Shown here: in pieces, positions 6,601 to 10,758 of the stretch
Numbering within the stretch: position 1 is the first letter of the stretch
Layout: each line of letters begins with the position of its first letter
Source of the DNA: Acanthamoeba castellanii str. Neff
Lineage: Eukaryota > Discosea > Longamoebia > Acanthamoebidae
Assembly (NCBI RefSeq): GCF_000313135.1
Contig: NW_004457345.1
Span: 4,328-15,085 of the forward strand
Direction: 5' to 3'
DNA: 10,758 bases
Notes under the pieces: model-generated
The model's input: only the letters and a program-made list of their open reading frames with translations
The model's database searches: none
Told to the model about the DNA's origin: nothing
Position numbers and translations under genes: made by a program

Positions 6601-8532
6601 ATCACCAGCGGCCTTGCCCTCAGCCTCCACGTCGCCTTCCGGATCACCGTCGACCTCGCCTTCGGCTTCCACGTCGCCTTCCGGATCACCGTCGGCTTCA
6701 ACGTCGCCCTCGGCCTCCACGTCGCCTTCCAGATCACCGTCGGCCTCACCCTCGGCTTCAACGTCGCCTTCCGGATCACCGTCGACCTCGCCTTCGGCTT
6801 CCACGTCGCCTTCCGGATCACCGTCGGCTTCAACGTCGCCCTCGGCTTCAACGTCGCCTTCCGGATCACCGTCGACCTCGCCTTCGGCTTCCACGTCACC
6901 TTCCGGATCGCCGTCGGCTTCAACGTCGCCCTCGGCCTCCACGTCGCCTTCCGGATCACCGTCGACCTCGCCCTCGGCTTCCACGTCGCCTTCCGGATCA
7001 CCGTCGGCTTCAACGTCGCCCTCGGCTTCCACGTCGCCTTCCGGACCACCCTCCGTCTCGCCCTCGGCTTCCACGTCGCCTTCCGGATCACCGTCGGCCT
7101 CCACGTCGCCTTCCAGATCACCGTCTGCCTCACCGTCAGCTTCAACGTCGCCCTCGGCTGCCACGTCGCCTTCCAGATCACCCTCGGTCTCGGCCTCGGC
7201 CTCCACTTCGCCTTCCAGATCACCGTCGGCCTCACCCTCGGCTTCAACGTCGCCATCGGCTTCCACGTCGCCTTCCAGATCACCGTCGGTCTCGTCCTCG
7301 GCTTCCACGTCGCCTTCCGGATCACCCTCGGCTTCCACGTCGCCTTCCGGATCACCCCCGGCCTCCACGTCGCCTTCCAGATCACCGTCGGCCTCGCCCT
7401 CGCCTTCCGTATCACCAGCGGCCTCCTCCCCATCTGTGTCGCCTTCCAGATCGCCATCGGCTTCCACATCGCCTTCCATACCATCAGCAGCCCCCTCCCC
7501 ATCGGCTTCCACGTCGCCTTCCAGATCACCCTCTGCCTCTCCGTCGGCTTCCACGTCGTCCGTGCCCGAGGTGGTCCCGGTGCCCAACCTGACCGCCGTG
7601 CTCAACACCGAAGAACCGGGCGTCGTGTTCGGCAACGGTGCCCAACTGCTCTCGACCTCCGTGGCGGGCTCCTCCGTGGCCGGGGCCGAGCTGGAGGTGG
7701 CCACCACCACCACCACCGCCGCCAACACCACTGTCGGCGGCCTGCCCGCCGTGACCTTCGTCACCACCTTCGAGGGCACCAGCGCGGTGCTGGAGCAGAC
7801 CACCGTTGTGGCCTCCGACAGCGCCGGCCTGTCGCTCAGCTTCGCGGGCGTGAACTACACAGCGCCGCCCATGGCCTCCAAGTTCAACATCGTGCTGACC
7901 AAGTGGCCCGGCAGCGGCACGACTGGCACCTTTGTCTACCGCTACGCGCTGGACACGGCGGCGCCCATCAAGCGCGTGACGCGGGTGGGACCGACCAACA
8001 AGGTGATCGACTGGACCATCGAGACCACGAGCCCCATCGTGGTCTCCTTCAGCACCTTCAGCGTCGCCCTGTTCGGGCCGACCCAGCTCGAGCGCACCAT
8101 CACCGTCACGGCCGAGTTGGACCCCGACGATGCCCGACGGGTGGTGTTCAGCTTCGGCTTCCCCTACTTTGCCGTCGGGCCGCTCACCTACGACTCGACG
8201 GTGTTTGTCGGCACCATCAAGAGACCACGGCCGCCGGCGATGGCGATGGCGATGGCGATGGCGATGGCGGGTTGTCGCCGGCGTTGGCGGCGGCAATTGC
8301 AGTGCCTGCGGTCTTGGGCGGCCTCGTGGTGGTGAGCCTCGCGGTGGCCCTGATCGTGTGGCAGCGCAAGCGAGTGAGGCCCCAGCCGGTCAGGCCGCGC
8401 CGCGGGTCCGCGGCGCTCTACGCTGAGATCACCCTCCAGCACGACAACGCCCTCTTCCATAGCTCGTCCGGGGCGCACGACAGCAAGGCCGAGTCCTACA
8501 AGCTCAACCGCAGCAACTGGTCCAATGCCTGA
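491..8532 (+). CDS. Giant multi-domain surface metalloprotease/adhesin-like protein, spliced, about 12 exons
   Basis: Proposed exons: 491-541, 595-818, 891-988, 1044-1208, 1279-1356, 1465-1521, 1612-1710, 1794-1865, 1948-2061, 2151-2240, 2323-2400 (or from 2293), 2532-8532. Each junction has GT-AG and keeps frame; intron 1 is phase 0, intron 2 phase 2, introns 3-11 all phase 1. The product is about 2,375 residues: signal peptide; beta-helix-like repeats (about 18-375); M11-like metalloprotease (about 550-746); Trp-rich modules and a Cys-rich segment (about 1036-1672); Ser/Pro stalk (about 1680-2052); beta-rich domain (about 2053-2272); transmembrane helix and short tail. It should enter the secretory route and sit at the plasma membrane with the protease outside. 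The start at 491 is chosen because it alone gives a signal peptide that splices into the conserved frame. The last exon needs a one-base frame change near 8219-8236 to reach the transmembrane helix and the stop at 8530-8532; without it the frame stops at 8333-8335. I do not recognise a named gene. The acceptor at 2531 is the least certain; 2585 is also in frame. Confidence 0.75.
595..2400 (+). other. Right-handed beta-helix-like repeat region encoded by ten small exons
   Basis: The start (IDALREATDGAVIVVKGGRY, then VTTNNITLQ) has the look of pectate-lyase/pectin-lyase-fold proteins, where a short helix precedes the first rungs. Then follow about nine repeats with the pattern G-V-x-(V/L)-xx-G-xx-W-x-Q-x-G-xxx-(I/L): for example GVLVSGTWDQLGEAKMIVQ (1465-1521), GVRVLGAWQQNGDTTINL (exon 1948-2061), VEANAIWQQLGELSVYS (exon 1279-1356) and ARLAHGAWSQKGALHI-like (exon 1612-1710). 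Most exons hold one repeat; 1044-1208 holds two. Such helices often bind or cut polysaccharide, but I see no catalytic signature, so binding or a structural role is as likely. The fold is inferred from the pattern, not from a search. Confidence 0.6.
1437..1446 (+). repeat. Poly-C tract in intron 5
   Basis: Ten C in a row lie in the intron 1357-1464, about 18 bases before its acceptor. A TACTAAT at 1415-1421 resembles a branch-point sequence and sits 43 bases before the acceptor AG. Length variation in the C run is expected. Confidence 0.5.
2401..2531 (+). other. Intron 11 with a CCG/CAC triplet tract
   Basis: Donor GTACGA follows the codon ATG-G (phase 1, like the eight introns before it), and the acceptor CCAG at 2528-2531 restores the frame of the long last exon. 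The removed sequence would read as a run of His and Arg, then four residues HVMM (triplet tract at about 2477-2510), unlike the rest of the protein, which supports an intron. The ATG at 2414 that opens the long frame is therefore probably not a real start. At 131 nt it is the longest intron of this gene. Confidence 0.6.
3053..3650 (+). other. M11 (gametolysin)-like zinc metalloprotease domain
   Basis: The domain opens with a strand, TLLLRVAFSD, and includes the zinc site HELGHNLGLPH at 3464-3496 (about residues 687-697): three His ligands and the general-base Glu of the metzincin pattern HExxHxxGxxH. The context EYGNPYDILGSE after the motif, then a YLAGYQDAMDW segment, matches M11 gametolysin-family proteins of algae and amoebae better than M12B or M43, from family knowledge. 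The usual Met of the Met-turn is replaced (YDILG). The roughly 170 residues before it (2532-3052) would be the propeptide region; a Cys in GAPCIHADLD could serve as a switch, but this is speculative. Substrates are unknown; cell-wall or matrix glycoproteins are typical for the family. Confidence 0.85.
4511..4763 (+). other. Trp-containing module 1
   Basis: Residues about 1036-1120 include SYVSQWHPYGSESRLFYEAA then RKWVVRQYT. The order Y-x-x-x-W, then L-F-Y, then a K-W strand resembles the later modules at 5116, 5650 and 6160. Relationship is inferred by eye and is weak for this copy. Confidence 0.35.
4784..5050 (+). other. Cys-rich TNFR/ephrin-receptor-like (GCC2/GCC3-type) segment
   Basis: Cysteines recur in the pattern CxxC with Gly-Tyr and Pro-Ala-Gly-Thr-Tyr: VCPRGMYATT, CAACPAFTTTD, CRCRAGYAL, CQPCPAGTYSP and CQSCPTGYTSP, about residues 1127-1215. 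These are hallmarks of ephrin-receptor-like and GCC2/GCC3 repeats found in secreted and membrane proteins of protists and animals. Disulfides would make it a stiff extracellular spacer or a binding region. Confidence 0.8.
5060..6420 (+). other. Two long duplicated modules plus a third shorter one, with Ser/Thr/Pro linkers
   Basis: Copy A (about 5060-5450) has CRLSIVGFTTPWYGDAFDGI, WEWDG, C-terminal VPGPVFTCLD. Copy B (about 5590-5985) has CGTFTLVGFTTPWTGNDLSG, YEWDG, C-terminal VAGPSVINCV. Both share VGFTTPW-xGxxxxG-xYEWDG, a central CL-x-SG and WxxxxC, and an ending PG-xAGPSxxxC. A third, more distant module (about 6116-6420) has GLYTWRSDNAVG and HLVWHAVTRSWGF. Linkers rich in Ser, Thr and Pro (about 5490-5580 and 5985-6110) separate them. 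The internal duplication is clear; I know no named family for it. Confidence 0.7.
6430..7567 (+). repeat. Ser/Pro-rich mucin-like stalk repeat with 90-nt higher-order unit
   Basis: About 370 residues are almost only Ser, Pro, Ala, Thr and Gly with some Arg: the base unit is SASTSPSGSP and variants (SPSRSPSASP, SPSVSP). At DNA level the string CCGGATCACCGTCGACCTCG recurs at 6771, 6861 and 6951, exactly 90 bases apart, and also at 6639. The unit sizes are multiples of three, so copy changes keep the frame. Such stalks are heavily O-glycosylated or phosphoglycosylated and hold the outer domains away from the membrane. Several other frames are also open across it because of its codon make-up. Confidence 0.9.
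7568..8220 (+). other. Membrane-proximal beta-rich domain with N-glycosylation sites
   Basis: After the stalk the protein becomes complex again: VPNLTAVLNTEEPGVVFGN, a TTTTTAANTTVGG stretch, SFAGVNYTAPP, and then alternating strands such as VVSFSTFSVALFG and FSFGFPYFAVGP. Sequons NLT, NTT and NYT are visible. The character is that of a secreted beta-sandwich domain, but I recognise no family. It ends just before the frame change. Confidence 0.6.
8236..8268 (+). repeat. (GGCGAT)n hexamer microsatellite, 5.5 copies
   Basis: Five full GGCGAT units and a final GGC. In frame with the upstream domain it reads Ala-Met repeats; in frame with the transmembrane helix it reads Gly-Asp repeats, which is more natural as an outer juxtamembrane linker. 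Loss or gain of whole units keeps frame, so the repeat itself does not explain the frame change, but its neighbourhood is where the change must lie. Confidence 0.9.
8272..8532 (+). other. Transmembrane helix and cytoplasmic tail (shifted frame)
   Basis: In the frame of the stop at 8530-8532, residues LAAAIAVPAVLGGLVVVSLA continue as VALIVW to form a hydrophobic helix (about 8284-8361), followed at once by QRKRVRPQPVRPRR, a classic basic stop-transfer. The tail of about 56 residues holds YAEI (YxxPhi, an AP-2/endocytosis-type motif) and DNALF, similar in shape to the NPxF-like motifs of other amoebal membrane proteins, and ends NRSNWSNA. The helix-plus-basic-tail pattern is too good to be chance, so this must be the true C-terminus even though it is out of frame with the long upstream frame. 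Confidence 0.8.
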
Positions 8533-8919
8533 TCTGGTTTTATTTGTCATAGGACATCTTTTACTTCTTTTATTGTAAGTCTTCTTTTTTTCTCTCTCTT
8601 CTTATTCCCATTCAGCCTGATCTTATCTGCACCTTTTTGACATGCTTGCACACTTCAGAGAGAGGGTAGTGCAATGTAATAAACGCAGGATTGGACACTG
8701 GCAGGCTCAAGAGCAAGATGGAGAAGCTTGAGGTGTCGACAAGAAATGAAGCAAATCCGCGGAGCCAGGGAGTTTAATGGTGGCGTGGCAGTCCCTTACT
8801 GGTCGACTTTTAATAAGCAAGATTTAAATTAAGGGGTAACACAACCGCCGGTGGTTGTCCTGTCCTGCGCCACCTTTGTGTTCTGCGCACACTGAGATCG
8901 ATTCACATTGTGTCTGAAG
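8533..8919 (+). other. Intergenic region: 3' end of the surface gene and upstream region of the kinase gene
   Basis: Right after the stop the sequence turns T-rich, as expected for a 3' UTR, and carries one AATAAA. I see no further gene. The part from about 8700 to 8919 should hold the promoter and 5' UTR of the kinase gene; no clear element is visible, apart from an AT-rich run at about 8810-8834. Confidence 0.6.
8678..8683 (+). terminator. AATAAA polyadenylation signal
   Basis: A canonical hexamer 146 bases after the stop codon of the surface-protein gene, in a T-rich 3' region. Spacing and context suit a eukaryotic poly(A) signal; cleavage would be expected shortly after it. Confidence 0.55.
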
Positions 8920-10758
8920 ATGGCCGACGAAGGATTGATCAGCAACCTCGATGAGGCGTGGAACATCAACTACGAGGACCTCGACTTTGGCAAGGAGATT
9001 GGCAAGGGCGGCTTTGGTTCTGTCTACGAAGGCGAATATTTTGGCACACCCGTCGCCATCAAAAAGTGCGAGCTCCTCCTTTCCCCCACTTCTCCTTCTC
9101 CACTTTCCTTCCATCTCTTCTTTCTTCATCTTCCGCTTTTTTTTTGTTCTCCTCCCTTCTCCACTTTTATTCACCTCTTCTTTCCATTCCACTTCGACTG
9201 CCCTCACACAGTTCACCACAAAATTAAATTATAGTCAAAAATTTATAGTCAAAAAAGAATCAATTAAAATTAAAATTAAAACAAAAATAGCATTCGTACC
9301 ACCTGGTGGGCGCAGTGCAACGTCATCATTTTTTATTTTTATTTTCTGTTTTAGTCCCCTTTTTTTGCTCCCCCCCACGTACTTACACACCGCGTGCAGG
9401 ATTGTGGAAGAGGACCCAGATGGTCTGCTGTACCTGGAGCGCGAGGTGAACGTGCTCAAGGGCATGCGCCATCCCAACATCGTCCAGTTCATCGGTATCG
9501 CCGTGGTACGTTGGTTCTCTCTGCCCTCTTCGTTTTTTCATTCGTCGTTTTCGTTTTCGTCTTCGTCTTCGTCTTCGTTTTTTTCTCCATACCTAAAAAA
9601 CGAAAACGAAAACGAAAACGAGACCAGCCTTCGTTCATTTTCATGTGAGGCCAAAGTAATGTGTGCTGATTGGGATTGTTGGTCGGCTCGTGTACAACCA
9701 ATCATAGCACGAGGGTGCGCTGTTCATCATCACCGAGTACGTGGACAACGGCAACCTGCGCAAGTTCCTCAAAGACTCGAAGATCGTACGCCACGTCCCC
9801 ACCCAAGAATTGGTTTTGTTGTTAACTTAACTTTTCCTTTTTCGCTCAACAACAGAGCATGCCTTGGGCCATGCGCGTTAATCTTGCACACGACATCGCT
9901 TGCGCCATGGCGTACGTGCCTTCGTTCTTGTTTCTTCGTTCTTCTTCTTTCTTCTTCTTGGTCTCTCTCCCCCGCACAAGCGTGTCTCGGCTCAACTTTC
10001 TCTGTTTTTCTTTCTGGACCACCACGCGATCGATCACACAGGTACCTTCACTCGCGCAACGTCATCCACAGAGACTTGAAGAGCAAGAACCTCCTCGTCG
10101 GCGACAACTGGCGCCTGAAGATCTGCGACTTCGTACTTCTTTCTTTCTTTCTTTTTGTTTTTGTTTTTCTAATCGTTTTTTATTCATTTTTTTGTTATTG
10201 TTATTTATGATATGTATTCTTGTTTTTCTTTTTTTTTCGCCCAGGGCTTTGCGCGGGTGAATGCGTCCAACCGGCCGATGACGCTGTGCGGCACCGACGA
10301 CTGGATGGCGCCGGAGATGATCATGGGCTTCCAGTACGACAACAAGGTGGACGTGTTCTCCTACGGCATCGTGCTGTGCGAGCTCATCACGCGCGCCAAG
10401 ATCTCCGACCACCTCCAGCGAAAGCCGCAGGAGGCGTTCGGCCTCAACGTGAGCCAGCTCGAGAAGCTCATTCCCGGCGACTGCCCGCCCGAGTTCGCGC
10501 AGGTGGCCATCGGTACGACATCGCTCGCAACACACACACACACAACACACACAACACACACAACACACACGCTCTGACCGCACACGCACACGATCAGATT
10601 GCTGTGGATATGAGCCGTCGGCGCGTCCCTCGTTCAAGGACGTCATCAGGCGCCTCAAGCCCATCATGAAGACCCTCCCGCCATGGAACCCCCTCGGCCA
10701 CGCCCACCGCCGCGCCGCCGGCCCCCTACTCCCCCGTCAGCCCGGCACCCCCACGGCC
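8920..10758 (+). CDS. TKL-group (LISK/LIMK-TESK-like) protein kinase, partial at 3' end
   Basis: Proposed exons: 8920-9065, 9400-9505, 9708-9785, 9856-9911, 10042-10132, 10245-10512, 10598 to the edge; all introns are GT-AG and keep frame. The 302 residues seen hold a full kinase domain: glycine loop GKGGFGSVYEG (29-38), VAIKK with Lys48, alphaC Glu about 64 in LEREVNVLKGMRHPNIV, HRDLKSKNLL (138-147), DFG (158-160, split by a phase-0 intron after DF), CGTDDWMAPE (174-183), then DVFSYGIVLCELIT and ARPSFKDVIRRLK near the end. All catalytic residues are present, so it should be active, phosphorylating Ser/Thr and perhaps Tyr in the cytoplasm. The short N-terminus (NLDEAWNINYEDLDFGKEIG) is typical of amoebal TKL kinases. 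The start ATG sits in GAAGATGGCC. Past about 10680 the frame reads WNPLGHAHRR, while another frame gives a Pro/Ala/Ser-rich tail (GTPSATPTAAPPAP), so the last 75 bases are uncertain. Confidence 0.88.
9216..9292 (+). repeat. AT-rich block with 13-bp direct repeat in kinase intron 1
   Basis: Within the 334-nt intron (9066-9399), this block is almost only A and T. TTATAGTCAAAAA occurs at 9229-9241 and 9243-9255 (period 14), followed by repeated AATTAAA units. The rest of the intron is pyrimidine-rich, so this block looks like a separate insertion or expansion. Confidence 0.6.
9545..9622 (+). repeat. Hexamer repeats forming a long hairpin in kinase intron 2
   Basis: A left arm of TTTTCG and TCTTCG units ending in seven T (to about 9584) faces a right arm of six A then CGAAAA units (9595-9621) across a loop of about 10 bases (CTCCATACCT). 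The arms pair over about 26 bases, with single C-A mismatches at the TCTT units. The intron is 9506-9707 (202 nt). Confidence 0.7.
10529..10571 (+). repeat. CA-rich microsatellite in the last kinase intron
   Basis: An (AC)n run broken by regular AAC steps (ACACACACAAC units) fills about half of the 85-nt intron 10513-10597. It lies outside coding sequence; reading through it would give Thr-His repeats and a stop, which confirms it is spliced out before the conserved exon starting at 10598. Confidence 0.85.

Noticed and set aside
6430..7567. CRISPR-like array
   Set aside because: The repeats are protein-coding multiples of three with no unique spacers, in a eukaryotic gene.
6172..7803. Minus-strand open frame of 543 codons with acidic EGDVEADGDPEGD-type repeats
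   Set aside because: It is the reverse complement of the Ser/Pro stalk; lack of stops follows from TCN/CCN/ACN codons. It runs into non-repeat parts with no protein character and has no promoter or splice logic.
8174..8223. Intron that would fix the frame before the transmembrane helix
   Set aside because: Phase fits, but the donor GTCGGG is weak, there is no pyrimidine tract, and it would remove the regular beta-strand sequence up to VFVGTIK.
8271..8302. 32-nt intron joining the Ala-Met repeat to the transmembrane helix
   Set aside because: GT-AG and phase work, but 32 nt is shorter than any other intron here, it trims the start of the hydrophobic helix and keeps an unnatural Ala-Met repeat.

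Overview
The window looks like nuclear DNA from a free-living amoeba of the Acanthamoeba type. The genus is inferred from style; no marker gene fixes it. Coding parts are very GC-rich, introns are many, short and T-rich (about 50 to 330 nt), and most start with GTAC. The protein repertoire also fits: a Ser/Pro-stalked membrane protein and a TKL/LISK-like kinase. I see no prokaryotic gene layout, tRNA, rRNA, CRISPR array or transposon.

Layout. (1) Positions 1-148, minus strand: the first 49 codons of a PRP6/PRPF6-type pre-mRNA splicing factor, running off the left edge. (2) 149-490: a divergent intergenic region with three inverted repeats, including a perfect 18-bp palindrome 13 nt before the next start codon. 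(3) 491-8532, plus strand: one very large gene of about 12 exons. It encodes a predicted type I surface protein of roughly 2,375 residues. In order it carries a signal peptide, a right-handed beta-helix-like repeat region built from small exons with phase-1 introns, an M11/gametolysin-like zinc metalloprotease domain (HELGHNLGLPH), a Cys-rich TNFR/ephrin-receptor-like segment, Trp-rich modules separated by Ser/Pro linkers, a mucin-like Ser/Pro stalk of about 370 residues with a 90-nt higher-order repeat, a beta-rich N-glycosylated domain, a transmembrane helix and a short basic tail with YAEI and NALF motifs. The transmembrane helix and tail lie in a different reading frame from the rest of the last exon, so a one-base frame change (sequence error, mutation, recoding or a missed intron) must sit near 8219-8236. 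(4) 8533-8919: the 3' region with an AATAAA signal, then the upstream region of the next gene. (5) 8920 to the right edge, plus strand: a seven-exon TKL protein kinase with all catalytic motifs present; its C-terminal tail runs out of the window.

The three genes do not form a pathway. The PRP6 gene and the surface-protein gene are head to head and could share a promoter region. The surface protein could act as a shed or membrane-anchored protease or adhesin. The kinase is a separate cytoplasmic signalling gene. All exon boundaries were derived by hand from frame continuity, GT-AG rules and protein similarity; no alignment or RNA data were used.
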